Shown here piece after piece: positions 43,961-51,997 of a stretch of 51,997 bases of DNA (within the stretch, counting starts at the first letter, position 1; every line of letters starts with the position of its first letter). A model generated the notes under the pieces. That model saw only the letters and a program-made list of their open reading frames with translations, was not told the origin of the DNA and did no database searches. The position numbers and the translations under genes are program-made. The DNA is from Methylibium sp. (GTDB lineage: Bacteria; Pseudomonadota; Gammaproteobacteria; Burkholderiales; Burkholderiaceae_C): positions 1 to 51,997 of the forward strand of contig PNNH01000032.1 of assembly GCA_013824165.1 (NCBI GenBank), in the 5' to 3' direction.

Positions 43961-45523
43961 TCAGAACCAGTTGGGGCCCACTTGCATCAAGATATGCGCC
44001 ACCAGCAAGCCCACCGTGAAGCCCATGCCCGCATACAGCAGGGACTGCAGCAGCCGGTTGGTCCGGCGCTGCTCCAGCAGCAGCACGCGCAAAGCCTTGG
44101 CTTCGCCAGCGGAAGCCTGCTGCTTCAGCGCATCGTGCAGCAGCCGCGGCAGTTCCGGGAACAGCTGGGCATAGCGCGGCGCTTCCTTCTTGATCTGATT
44201 GACGAAGGCACGCCAGCCGACCTGCTCGTTCATCCAGCGTTCCAGGAAGGGCTTGGCCGTGGCCCACAGATCCAGCTCCGGGTCCAGCTGGCGGCCCAGG
44301 CCCTCGATATTGAGCAGGGTCTTCTGCAGCAGCACCAACTGCGGCTGGATCTCGACATTGAAGCGGCGCGAGGTCTGGAACAGGCGCATCAGCACCTGGC
44401 CGAGCGAGATGTCCTTCAGCGGGCGGTCGAAATGCGGCTCGCAGACCGCGCGCACCGCGCCTTCAAGCTCGTCCACCCGCGTGCCGGCCGGCACCCAGCC
44501 CGAGGCGATGTGCAGCTCGGCCACGCGCTTGTAATCGCGCTGGAAGAAGGCGATGAAGTTCTGCGCCAGATATTCCTTGTCGACCTCGGTCAGCGTGCCG
44601 ATGATGCCGAAGTCCAGCGCGATGTAGCTGCCGAAAGTGGCTGGCGCCAGGCTGACCTGGATATTGCCCGGGTGCATGTCGGCATGGAAAAAGCCGTCGC
44701 GGAAGACCTGGGTGAAGAACACCGTCACACCGTCGCGCGCCAGCTTCTTGAAGTCCACGCCGGCCTCGCGCAGGCGCTCGACCTGGCCGATCGGCACGCC
44801 GTGCATGCGCTCCATCACGATCACTTCGGGGCTGCACAGGTCCCAGTGCATCTCGGGCACCAGCACCAAGTCCAGGCCCTGCATATTGCGGCGCAGCTGC
44901 GCAGCATTGGCGGCCTCGCGCACCAGGTCCAGCTCGTCGTGCAGGTATTTGTCGAACTCGGCCACCACCTCGCGCGGCTTCAGGCGCCGGCCGTCGGCCG
45001 ACAGGCGCTCCACCCAGCCCGCCAGCGTGCGCAGTAGGGCCAGATCGTCCTCGATGATGTCCAGCATGCCCGGGCGCAGCACTTTGACGGCCACCTCGCG
45101 CCCATCCTTGAGCGTGGCGAAGTGCACCTGCGCGATCGAGGCGCTGGCCACCGGCTCGGCGTCAAAAGTGGCGAACAGCTCGCTCACCGGCTTGCCGAAG
45201 GCCTTCTCGACCAGGGCCTGCGACTGCGCGGCCGGGAACGGCGGCACGCGGTCCTGCAGCTTGGCCAGCTCATCCACCAGATCCGGCGGCACCAGGTCGC
45301 GCCGGGTCGACAGCACCTGGCCGAACTTGACGAAGATCGGCCCCAGCCGCTCCAACGCCAGCCGCAGGCGCACGCCGCGCGGCTCATCCCAGCTGCGGCC
45401 CAGGCCGAACAGCCGGCGCAGCAGGCGATAACGCCGCTGCGGCAGCCCGGACAAGGCCACCTGGTCCAAGCCGAAGCGCAGCACCGTCCAGACGATGACC
45501 AGCAGGCGCGAGAAGTACCTCAT
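43961..45523 (-). CDS. ubiB: ubiquinone biosynthesis atypical kinase/ATPase UbiB
   Basis: A 520-residue ABC1/ADCK-family protein needed for ubiquinone synthesis, thought to use ATPase activity to help extract or hand over lipid intermediates. The KxGQ motif appears in [45 protein letters not shown] carries the Ala-rich loop and the ATP lysine, followed by [29 protein letters not shown] and LDFGIIG. Two C-terminal membrane helices end in [16 protein letters not shown]. The ATG overlaps the ubiJ stop by four bases. Confidence 0.97.
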   Translation of the reverse strand: MRYFSRLLVIVWTVLRFGLDQVALSGLPQRRYRLLRRLFGLGRSWDEPRGVRLRLALERLGPIFVKFGQVLSTRRDLVPPDLVDELAKLQDRVPPFPAAQSQALVEKAFGKPVSELFATFDAEPVASASIAQVHFATLKDGREVAVKVLRPGMLDIIEDDLALLRTLAGWVERLSADGRRLKPREVVAEFDKYLHDELDLVREAANAAQLRRNMQGLDLVLVPEMHWDLCSPEVIVMERMHGVPIGQVERLREAGVDFKKLARDGVTVFFTQVFRDGFFHADMHPGNIQVSLAPATFGSYIALDFGIIGTLTEVDKEYLAQNFIAFFQRDYKRVAELHIASGWVPAGTRVDELEGAVRAVCEPHFDRPLKDISLGQVLMRLFQTSRRFNVEIQPQLVLLQKTLLNIEGLGRQLDPELDLWATAKPFLERWMNEQVGWRAFVNQIKKEAPRYAQLFPELPRLLHDALKQQASAGEAKALRVLLLEQRRTNRLLQSLLYAGMGFTVGLLVAHILMQVGPNWF

Positions 45524-46041
45524 GCGCTGGCGCGTCCGCCGGGCATGACCGCGGCCGCGCTCTTGACGAGTGCAGCCAGCGCCGCGCCGGCCGTGCGGCT
45601 CCAGCGCGCCAGCTGATGCGCCGCCATCGGCCCCACCAGCGCGCCCAGGTCATCCTCGATGTCCCAGCGCAGGTTCTCGATCAGCCAGTTGATCGCGCCG
45701 GCCAGCGCCACATCACCGCTGACACTCACCTCGGGACGTTGCCCGCTGAGCGTGGACAAGGCCATCAACGCCGGGTTGGAGGCCTCGATCTCGATGCGCA
45801 GCGGCTCGCCCTGCGGCTGCTCGACGCGCTCGAACAGGCCGGCCGGCGTGATCGCCAGCACCAGATCGGGCGCGGGCGGCAGCAAGGCGGGCCAGCCGCG
45901 CAGATGCACCAGCACATGGCGCCCGGCGAACGGCCTGAGGCGATCCATCGCAACGCTTTCGCGCGAGATGACATGGTTAAGCAACAAGCAGATGCGATCC
46001 TGCACCGCCGGAGCCAACAATTTCGACCAGTCTTGCAACAT
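45520..46041 (-). CDS. ubiJ: ubiquinone biosynthesis accessory factor UbiJ
   Basis: A 173-residue protein with an SCP2-like lipid-binding domain (about 20-110; [53 protein letters not shown]) and a helical tail ([15 protein letters not shown]). UbiJ binds the polyprenyl tail of ubiquinone intermediates in the Ubi complex. The context (ATGA overlap with ubiB) confirms it; ubiE, often the neighbour, is absent here. No ribosome-binding site precedes the ATG. A TACAAT hexamer ends eight bases upstream, so the message may be leaderless. Confidence 0.92.
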   Translation of the reverse strand: MLQDWSKLLAPAVQDRICLLLNHVISRESVAMDRLRPFAGRHVLVHLRGWPALLPPAPDLVLAITPAGLFERVEQPQGEPLRIEIEASNPALMALSTLSGQRPEVSVSGDVALAGAINWLIENLRWDIEDDLGALVGPMAAHQLARWSRTAGAALAALVKSAAAVMPGGRASA

Positions 46042-46049
46042 GGGTCGCG

Positions 46050-46055
46050 ATTGTA
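46050..46055 (-). promoter_or_regulatory. -10-like hexamer directly before ubiJ
   Basis: TACAAT reads leftward from 46055 to 46050, eight bases short of the ubiJ ATG. That spacing would put the transcript start at or within two bases of the ATG. No good -35 was found 16-18 bases upstream, so the call is tentative. Confidence 0.4.
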
Positions 46056-46219
46056 GGCAGGGCTTCTCGAATCAGCCCGCTCGCGGGGCTTGGCGCGACA
46101 TGTTTTTACGAGAGAATCCTCGCGACCCGTGCCGAGCGAGGAAGGCCCGACACCGGTCGGCACCCCGCTGGCGAGGCCGGCGGACGCCGATGGTGCGAAT
46201 GGCCTGGAGCCTGCAGACG

Positions 46220-47614
46220 ATGTTTGAGGATAGGAATTACAAGAGGACCTTCTACAGCGCACCGCAGTCGGTCGAGTCCCTGATCGCCGCGTTGCTTGAA
46301 CCGGGCCTGACCGTGCTGTGCTATCTGGCCGTCAATGCGGCCTTCGGCGAGCCGGTGCTGCGCTCCACCTTGACCCTGTGCCTGCTGGTCTTCGCGCTGA
46401 CCTTTCCGGGGCGTAACCGCTTTGGCGAGCACCCAGCCAGCGCCTTCGTGGACGTGATCGGCTCCTGGGTGATGCTGCTGCTGATCCTGGCCCTGTGCGC
46501 CTACGCCACCAGCAGCTTCGGCTACTTCAACAACGACGTGCTGCTGTGGTGGGCTGGCCTCACGCCAATGCTGCAAATCGCCGCCATCGAGATCGGCCGG
46601 CGCATCCGCCGCTGGCATAACGCCCGGCCGGAGGCACGCCGCCCGGCGGTCATCGTCGGTGCGGGCAGCCTGGGCGCCAAGGTGGCACGGGCCCTGCGCG
46701 ACGGCGGCGACACTGGCTCGGTCTGCCTGGGCTTCTTCGACGACCGCCAGCACGACCGCCTGCACCGCGACGCCTCCGAGCAACTGCTGGGCACGCTGGC
46801 CGAGGTCAGCGACTATGTGCGCGCCCACGGCGTGCGCGAGGTCTACATCACGCTGCCGCTGGGCACCCAGCCCCGCATCCTGCAGCTGCAGGAACAGCTG
46901 CAGGGCACCACCGCCTCGCTTTTCTTCGTGCCCGATGTTTTCGGAATCTCCATCATCCAGGGTCGTCTGCAGGACCTGAACGGCGTGCCGGTGGTGGGCA
47001 TCTGCGAAACCCCGTTTACCGGCACCAACGAGCTGGCCAAGCGCATCAGCGATGTGCTGCTGGCCAGCCTGATCCTGCTGCTGATCTCGCCGCTGCTGCT
47101 GCTCATCGCCATCGGCGTCAAGCTCAGCTCACCCGGCCCCATCATCTTCAAGCAGCGACGCAACGGCCTGGATGGCGAGGAAATCATCGTCTACAAGTTC
47201 CGCTCGATGCGCGCGCAGGACGATGGAGCGGTGGTCCGGCAGGCCACCAAGGACGATCCGCGCATCACCCGCTTCGGCGCCTTCATCCGCCGCACCTCGC
47301 TGGACGAGCTACCGCAGTTCATCAACGTGCTGCAAGGCAGCATGAGCATCGTCGGCCCGCGCCCACATGCGGTGGCGCATAACGAGCAATATCGCCAGCT
47401 GATCAAGGCCTACATGGTGCGCCACAAGGTCAAGCCCGGCATCACCGGCTGGGCCCAGGTCAACGGTCTGCGCGGCGAGACCGACACCCTGGAGAAGATG
47501 AAAGCCCGGGTCGAATACGATCTGGAATACCTGCGCAACTGGTCGCTGGCGCTCGATCTGCAGATCATCGCGCGCACGGCCCGGCTGATGCTGTTTGACC
47601 GCAATGCCTACTGA
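46220..47614 (+). CDS. undecaprenyl-phosphate sugar phosphotransferase (WcaJ/EpsB-like)
   Basis: A 464-residue polyisoprenyl-phosphate hexose-1-phosphate transferase that starts exopolysaccharide repeat units at the inner membrane. Four N-terminal spans (about 20-125) are followed by a Rossmann-like nucleotide-binding part (AVIVGAGSLGAKVARALRDG) and the catalytic half: KRISDVLLASLILLLISPLLLL re-entrant helix, FKQRRNGLDGEEIIVYKFRSM, RRTSLDELPQFINVLQG, MSIVGPRPHAVAHN and VKPGITGWAQVNGLRG. It is full length. The start is placed at ATG 46220 (GGAG ten bases upstream); an in-frame ATG at 46190 is possible. It is first in a four-gene polysaccharide operon. Glucose-1-phosphate is the usual substrate of this subgroup. 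Confidence 0.9.
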   Translation: MFEDRNYKRTFYSAPQSVESLIAALLEPGLTVLCYLAVNAAFGEPVLRSTLTLCLLVFALTFPGRNRFGEHPASAFVDVIGSWVMLLLILALCAYATSSFGYFNNDVLLWWAGLTPMLQIAAIEIGRRIRRWHNARPEARRPAVIVGAGSLGAKVARALRDGGDTGSVCLGFFDDRQHDRLHRDASEQLLGTLAEVSDYVRAHGVREVYITLPLGTQPRILQLQEQLQGTTASLFFVPDVFGISIIQGRLQDLNGVPVVGICETPFTGTNELAKRISDVLLASLILLLISPLLLLIAIGVKLSSPGPIIFKQRRNGLDGEEIIVYKFRSMRAQDDGAVVRQATKDDPRITRFGAFIRRTSLDELPQFINVLQGSMSIVGPRPHAVAHNEQYRQLIKAYMVRHKVKPGITGWAQVNGLRGETDTLEKMKARVEYDLEYLRNWSLALDLQIIARTARLMLFDRNAY

Positions 47615-47626
47615 GCGACGCCTGCC

Positions 47627-48874
47627 GTGACCGCACGCCCCACCCCTCGCAACGCCCCGCCCCGCAACGCCTTTGGTCACACCGCCCTGCTGCGCGGCCT
47701 CGCACTCGGCCTGGGTTTGCCGCTGGCTGCCCTGCACGCTGCCCATGCCGAGAGCGACAAAGGGCCGTTCTATCTTGGGGCCTCGCTGGCGCTGAGCCAT
47801 GTCTCCAACGTCTACCGCCTGCCCGAGGCCAATGTGCCCAACAGCGATGACGTGGTGACGGGCAGCCTGCTGGCCGGTCTTGACAAGCCCTTCGGCCGCC
47901 AGCGCTTCTTTGCCGATGCAGCCTGGCGCGACAACCGCTACCACCGCGAGCGCAGCCTCGACCACACCGGCTACACCCTAAACGCCGGCATGGACTGGGC
48001 CGCGCTGGACAAGCTGGCCGGACGGCTGCTGATGCGATCCACGCGCAACCTGGCGCAGTACAACCTCAGCAGCGAGGTCAACCCCTTGCGCGCCAAGAAT
48101 CTGGAACGCAATGAGCTGCTGGAGGCCTCGGCCCGCTACGGCCTGGCCGGCAAGCTCTCGCTGGAAGGCGGCCTGGCACACCAGACGCGCGACTTCTCGG
48201 CCGAGTCCTACCGGGTGCTGAACTTCAAGCAGGACAGCGCCTTTGCCGGCCTGGGCTGGCGCAGCAGCGGCGCGTTGCGTTTCGGGCTGACCGGCCGGCA
48301 CACCGAAGGCAACGGCTATGCGCGCGTGCTGGTCTTCGTGCTGCCCAACGACTACCGGCGCCAGGATCTGGAACTCAGCAGCGAATGGACCGCCAGCGCC
48401 GCCAGCACGCTGAACGCACGGCTGGGCGTCAGCCGCATCGACAACAGCAACTCGGGCATCGACAACTTCTCCGGCCTGACCGGTCGCCTGGAATGGCAGT
48501 GGGCGCCCAGCGGCCGGCTGAAGCTGAACACCGCCATCGCCCGCGACACCGTACAGGAGAACTACTTCAAGGGCGGGAATTCACTCGGCGCCGAGGTCAA
48601 CCGCGTTACCAACAGCCTGCAGCTGGGCATCAGCTACGCGCTGGCGGCCAAGCTGCAGGTGGATGCTGGCCTGAACGCCAGCCGCATGGACCGCAGCGAC
48701 AACGGTGCGGCCAACGAGCGCTCGCAAGGTTTCAACATCGGCCTGCGCTGGCAGCCGACACGCCACAGCCAGCTGGGTTGCCAGTACAACCGCGAGCAGC
48801 GCCGCAGCGAGATCGCGACGCTCAACTACAGTGCCAGCAGCAGCAGCTGCTACGGCCAGCTGACGCTGCGCTAG
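47627..48874 (+). CDS. EpsL-like outer-membrane beta-barrel protein of polysaccharide synthesis
   Basis: A 415-residue exported protein. A Pro/Arg-rich N-terminus with signal peptide (LRGLALGLGLPLAALHAAHA) is followed by a mature part of regular amphipathic beta strands ending in even-numbered turns (FYLGASLALSHVSNVYRL, RFFADAAWRDNRYHRERS, LGCQYNREQRRSEIATLNYS) and a typical barrel end CYGQLTLR. This fits the EpsL/PEP-CTERM-associated outer-membrane family found beside exopolysaccharide genes. The start is GTG at 47627 with only a weak ribosome-binding site, 12 bases after the transferase gene, so coupling is likely. It may let polymer cross the outer membrane. Confidence 0.8.
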   Translation: MTARPTPRNAPPRNAFGHTALLRGLALGLGLPLAALHAAHAESDKGPFYLGASLALSHVSNVYRLPEANVPNSDDVVTGSLLAGLDKPFGRQRFFADAAWRDNRYHRERSLDHTGYTLNAGMDWAALDKLAGRLLMRSTRNLAQYNLSSEVNPLRAKNLERNELLEASARYGLAGKLSLEGGLAHQTRDFSAESYRVLNFKQDSAFAGLGWRSSGALRFGLTGRHTEGNGYARVLVFVLPNDYRRQDLELSSEWTASAASTLNARLGVSRIDNSNSGIDNFSGLTGRLEWQWAPSGRLKLNTAIARDTVQENYFKGGNSLGAEVNRVTNSLQLGISYALAAKLQVDAGLNASRMDRSDNGAANERSQGFNIGLRWQPTRHSQLGCQYNREQRRSEIATLNYSASSSSCYGQLTLR

Positions 48875-48888
48875 AACAGGACATGCCG

Positions 48889-49923
48889 ATGAGCAAAGAC
48901 GACAAGACCCAGAAGATCCTGCTGACCGGCGCCACCGGCTATATCGGCTCGCACACCTGGCTGGCGCTGCTGGCGGCCGGCTTCGAGGTGGTGGGCGTCG
49001 ATGACTTCTCCAACAGCTCGCCCGAGGTGCTGAACCGCCTGGCCGAGCTGTCGGGCCAGGCGCCGCAGTTCGAGCGCGCGGATGTCTGCGATCCAGCGGC
49101 GATGAACGCCGTGTTCGAACGCCACCGCATCGCCGCCGTGGTGCACTTCGCGGCCTTCAAGGCGGTGGGCGAGTCGACCACGATGCCGCTGGCCTACTAC
49201 CGCAACAACCTCGGCGGCCTGATCAACACCTGCGAGACCATGCGCCGCCACGGCTGCAGCCGCATCGTCTTCAGCTCCAGCGCCACCGTCTATGGCGCGC
49301 CCGAGACCCTGCCGCTGCGCGAGGACGCACCGGTCTCGGCCACCAATCCCTATGGCCAGACCAAGCTGATGGGCGAGACCATCCTGCGCGACCTGGCGGC
49401 GGCCGACCCCGACTGGCAGACCGCCTGCCTGCGCTACTTCAACCCGGTGGGCGCGCATGAGAGCGGCCGCATCGGCGAAGACCCGCGCGGCATCCCCAAC
49501 AACCTGATGCCCTATGTAGCCCAGGTCGCGGTGGGCCGGCGCGCCGAGCTGGCCGTGTTCGGCGACGACTACGACACCGTGGACGGCACCGGCGTGCGCG
49601 ACTACATCCATGTGGTTGACCTGGCCGAGGGCCATGTGGCGGCGCTGCGCTTCCTGCTGAACGGGCGCGAAGGCATCACCGTCAATCTGGGCACCGGGCG
49701 CGGCAACAGCGTGCTGGAGGTGGTGCGCGCCTATGAGGCCGCCAGCGGCCGGCCAGTCCCCTACCGCATCGCGCCACGCCGCCCGGGCGACGTGGCCGCC
49801 TGCTATGCCGACCCGGCGCTGGCGCTAGAGAAGCTGGGATGGACGGCCCAGCACGACCTGCGCCGCATGTGCGAGGACAGCTGGCGCTGGCAGCAGATGA
49901 ATCCGAACGGCTATCAAGCGTGA
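48889..49923 (+). CDS. galE: UDP-glucose 4-epimerase
   Basis: A 344-residue NAD-dependent epimerase interconverting UDP-glucose and UDP-galactose. The dinucleotide loop is GATGYIGSH, followed by VVHFAAFKAVGEST, SSSATVYG (catalytic Ser) and the catalytic Tyr/Lys pair in NPYGQTKLMGE, then LRYFNPVGAHESGRIGEDP and DGTGVRDYIHVVDLA, typical of GalE. ATG 48889 is preferred over ATG 48883 because AGGA sits seven bases before the former and only one before the latter. It supplies galactose donors for the polysaccharide operon. Its stop is directly followed by the manC gene. Confidence 0.95.
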   Translation: MSKDDKTQKILLTGATGYIGSHTWLALLAAGFEVVGVDDFSNSSPEVLNRLAELSGQAPQFERADVCDPAAMNAVFERHRIAAVVHFAAFKAVGESTTMPLAYYRNNLGGLINTCETMRRHGCSRIVFSSSATVYGAPETLPLREDAPVSATNPYGQTKLMGETILRDLAAADPDWQTACLRYFNPVGAHESGRIGEDPRGIPNNLMPYVAQVAVGRRAELAVFGDDYDTVDGTGVRDYIHVVDLAEGHVAALRFLLNGREGITVNLGTGRGNSVLEVVRAYEAASGRPVPYRIAPRRPGDVAACYADPALALEKLGWTAQHDLRRMCEDSWRWQQMNPNGYQA

Positions 49924-49937
49924 TGGGAGAACAAGAC

Positions 49938-51386
49938 ATGGACACGATTCAGGTCCAAGGCGTGATCATGGCCGGCGGCAGCGGCACGCGGCTTTGGCCG
50001 CTGTCGCGCGCCGGCTATCCCAAGCAGTTCCTGGTGCTGGAGGGCAACAGCAGTCTGTTCCAGCAGGCCGCGCAGCGCATCGCCGCGCTGGCTGGGCCTC
50101 AGGCGCAAGACCTGACCCTGTTGCCGGCGCTGATCGTCGGCAACGAAGAACACCGCTTCCTGGTGCTGGACCAGCTGCGCGAGACCGCGCTGGAGCCCGG
50201 CGCCGTGCTGCTGGAGCCGATGGGCCGCAACACCGCGCCGGCGCTGACGCTGGCCGCGCTGCAGGCGCTGGAAGACGGCGCCGACCCAGTGCTGGTGGTG
50301 ACGCCCGCCGACCAGACCGTCACCCAGCCCGAGGTCTTCACCGCCGCGCTGCAGCGCGCGGTGCGCGAGGCGGCCAATGGCGCCATCGTGATCCTGGGCA
50401 TCACGCCCGAGCGGCCCGAGACCGGCTACGGCTATATCCGCACCGAGAAGAAAGGCGCCGCGCTGGCCGTCGCCCAGTTCGTCGAGAAACCCGACCTGGC
50501 CACCGCCGAGCGCTATCTGGCCGAAGGCAGCTACTTCTGGAACAGCGGCATGTTCGTGCTGCGCGCCAGCAGCTGGATCGCGGCGCTGGGGCGCTTCCGC
50601 CCCGACATCCTGGACGCCACGCGCAAGGCCTTCGCCGCACGCAAGGTGGACGACAAATTCGTGCGCCCGGGCAAGGCCGAGTTCGCCGCCGTGCCCAGTG
50701 AATCGGTGGACTATGCGGTGATGGAGCGCTGCCCCGGCAGCGATATCCCGCTGCTGATGGTCGAGCTGGATGCCGGCTGGAACGACCTCGGCGCCTGGGA
50801 AGCCGTCTGGCAAGTAGGCGCCAAGGATGAGTTCGGCAATGTGCTGCGCGGCGACGCCATCGCCAGCGACAGCCGCAACACCCTGGTGCAGGCCACCAGC
50901 CGACTCGTCAGCGTGGTGGGACTGGACGATGTGGTGGTGGTCGAGACGCCGGACGCCGTGCTGGTGGCCGACCGCAGCAAGAGCCAGGACGTCAAGAAGA
51001 TCGTGCAGCAACTGGAGAAGAGCCAGCGCGGCGAGATGAACCTGCACCGCAAGGTGCACCGCCCCTGGGGTTGGTACGACAGCATCGACGCGGGCGAGCG
51101 CTTCCAGGTCAAGCGCATCATGGTCAAGCCGGGCGCCTCGCTCAGCCTTCAGATGCACCACCACCGCGCCGAGCATTGGATCGTGGTCTCCGGCACCGCC
51201 GAGATCACCAACGGCGACAAGGTGCTGCTGCTCAGTGAGAACCAGAGCACCTACATCCCGCTCGGCCAGACCCACCGCCTAGCCAACCCCGGCCGCCTGC
51301 CGCTGGAGATCATCGAGGTGCAGTCGGGCTCTTACCTCGGCGAAGACGACATCGTGCGCTTCGAGGACACCTACGGGCGCAAGTGA
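49938..51386 (+). CDS. manC: mannose-1-phosphate guanylyltransferase / mannose-6-phosphate isomerase
   Basis: A 482-residue bifunctional type II enzyme. The N-terminal nucleotidyltransferase (about 1-340; GVIMAGGSGTRLWPLSR, YPKQFL, ILGITPERPETGYGYI, FVEKPDLATAERYL, NSGMFV, MELDAGWNDLGAW-like region) makes GDP-mannose. The C-terminal cupin (about 365-482; HRPWGWYDSIDAGERFQVKR, GASLSLQMHHHRAEHW) is the isomerase domain. ATG 49938 is favoured by GGAGA seven bases upstream; an ATG at 49923 overlaps the galE stop but lacks a binding site. It ends the polysaccharide operon. Confidence 0.93.
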   Translation: MDTIQVQGVIMAGGSGTRLWPLSRAGYPKQFLVLEGNSSLFQQAAQRIAALAGPQAQDLTLLPALIVGNEEHRFLVLDQLRETALEPGAVLLEPMGRNTAPALTLAALQALEDGADPVLVVTPADQTVTQPEVFTAALQRAVREAANGAIVILGITPERPETGYGYIRTEKKGAALAVAQFVEKPDLATAERYLAEGSYFWNSGMFVLRASSWIAALGRFRPDILDATRKAFAARKVDDKFVRPGKAEFAAVPSESVDYAVMERCPGSDIPLLMVELDAGWNDLGAWEAVWQVGAKDEFGNVLRGDAIASDSRNTLVQATSRLVSVVGLDDVVVVETPDAVLVADRSKSQDVKKIVQQLEKSQRGEMNLHRKVHRPWGWYDSIDAGERFQVKRIMVKPGASLSLQMHHHRAEHWIVVSGTAEITNGDKVLLLSENQSTYIPLGQTHRLANPGRLPLEIIEVQSGSYLGEDDIVRFEDTYGRK

Positions 51387-51632
51387 GGAGGCGGCGCGGC
51401 GCCTTGGGGCGCAGCGGCAATAGAAGTGCTGCGTTGCGTCGTCAGCCTGCTGGCCTTGCATGGCGCCGACACGCAACGCCTGAGTGGCGACAGCAAGCGC
51501 CTCAGGTCAGTGCCACCTGACGGGGCAGGTGAGGCCTGAAGCTGAGGCTGAGGCTGAGCATCCAACAGCGAGCGGCAACTTGCCGACGCGAGCCGGCTCG
51601 AACGAGCGCTTGGGTCTCCGTTTCTGCTCTTT
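51387..51632. other. intergenic stretch after manC with inverted and hexamer repeats
   Basis: No gene is supported. GCGTTGCGT (51431-51439) has a distant complement ACGCAACGC (51471-51479), with a 31-base loop. Three GCTGAG hexamers run at 51541-51558. No T-run follows either, so no intrinsic terminator can be claimed, although manC and the convergent gene at 51633 both end here. Confidence 0.4.
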
Positions 51633-51986
51633 TCAGCAGACCACCCCATTCGTGATGCGCTGACTCTTGACGTCAATGCCGAACCAGCACCTGTGCTCCT
51701 TGCCATTCGCGGACCGAGTGCATTGCATCTCCTTGACCCGCTTGGTTTGCGATCCATCGCCCACACACTCGTCGCGCTTGGCCGGCACCTTCATCGAACT
51801 GAACAGGTCCTTGGCTGCTGCCCCAGTCAGCACAAAGTACATGTGGGTGTCTTGAGGCTCGCCCTCCGGCTGGTCGTAGAAAGTCTTCCCGCCCATCGAG
51901 TACTCGCCGGCGACAGGCTTGTAGTCGGCCGCGATTGCTGGGGCAAGCAGAGCGAACAGGACAAGAAAGAAGATGGTGATGCGCAT
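51633..51986 (-). CDS. small secreted protein with four Cys, unknown function
   Basis: A 117-residue protein that I do not recognise. The signal peptide MRITIFFLVLFALLAPAIA is cleaved before ADYK. The mature part reads GEYSMGGKTFYDQPEGEP, then a strand/turn region with four Cys (DECVGD, MQCTRS, HRCWFG, final VVC) that could form two disulfides in the periplasm. Composition is less GC-rich than in manC. No ribosome-binding site is clear in the 11 bases left before the window end, so the start rests on the signal peptide. Confidence 0.75.
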   Translation of the reverse strand: MRITIFFLVLFALLAPAIAADYKPVAGEYSMGGKTFYDQPEGEPQDTHMYFVLTGAAAKDLFSSMKVPAKRDECVGDGSQTKRVKEMQCTRSANGKEHRCWFGIDVKSQRITNGVVC

Positions 51987-51997
51987 TCGAGGGGCTG

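Noticed and set aside
45659-46219. Upstream extension of the sugar-phosphate transferase to 651 codons
   Set aside because: It runs antisense through ubiJ and the divergent promoter gap; the recognisable protein begins at MFEDRNYKRTF.
51541-51558. Three GCTGAG hexamers as a possible regulatory array
   Set aside because: Too short and simple to distinguish from chance in GC-rich intergenic DNA; noted only as description.

Overview
The window is GC-rich DNA, roughly two thirds G+C by eye, coding tightly on both strands with many four-base ATGA stop/start overlaps. The gene content points to a betaproteobacterium of the order Burkholderiales, probably the Roseateles/Pelomonas/Rubrivivax side: an FmdB-DUF502-aspS block, ubiJ-ubiB, a two-step hutF/hutG histidine pathway, and an EpsL-type outer-membrane protein with polysaccharide genes. 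This assignment is an inference from gene content. No rRNA, tRNA, CRISPR array, insertion sequence or phage gene was seen.

Layout. (1) 1-2009: the 3' part of an arginase gene, then a scarred, lower-GC stretch with a 49-bp tandem duplication, a small lipoprotein gene and a broken copy of the 3' end of a DUF429 gene. (2) 2010-8170: a three-gene signalling operon (RsbQ-like hydrolase, PAS hybrid histidine kinase with Hpt, REC-GGDEF diguanylate cyclase). It is bracketed by the DUF429 fragment and the intact DUF429 gene, which form direct repeats. (3) 8225-14115: an S10 carboxypeptidase, a TPR-GGDEF cyclase, an L-asparaginase II and a convergent chemoreceptor. (4) 14218-24837: a complete histidine-utilisation locus. 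hutC-D-I-G-F reads leftward and hutU-H plus a nitrate/sulfonate/taurine-type ABC importer reads rightward, from a shared 79-bp control region with a HutC-like operator. (5) 24960-28936: a secreted protein of four rhodanese-like modules and two tandem paralogous type-1 periplasmic binding proteins, with no transporter or sensor partner nearby. (6) 28983-33459: a tripartite ABC exporter whose genes are interrupted by a triple-hairpin element. (7) 33541-37136: nudB, an EEP-family phosphatase/nuclease and a ClsB-type cardiolipin synthase coupled by overlaps, then a UbiA-family prenyltransferase. (8) 37435-39257: an unusual three-gene set with an Ala-rich helical protein, a lipoprotein and an orphan FlgH (flagellar L-ring) homologue. 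(9) 39315-46041: aspS, DUF502, fmdB, a sodium:solute symporter, ubiB and ubiJ, all leftward. (10) 46220-51386: a compact polysaccharide operon (initiating sugar-phosphate transferase, EpsL-like outer-membrane protein, galE, manC). A small secreted Cys-containing protein closes the window.

The most interesting structures are the RsbQ-PAS module wired to a phosphorelay and cyclic-di-GMP output and flanked by direct repeats, the orphan FlgH locus with its long AT-rich leader, and the secreted rhodanese/binding-protein trio. Two further cyclic-di-GMP-relevant facts fit a lifestyle switching between motility and attachment: a second soluble cyclase lies close by, and an exopolysaccharide operon lies at the far end. 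The histidine, asparagine and arginine genes make amino-acid catabolism the main metabolic theme.
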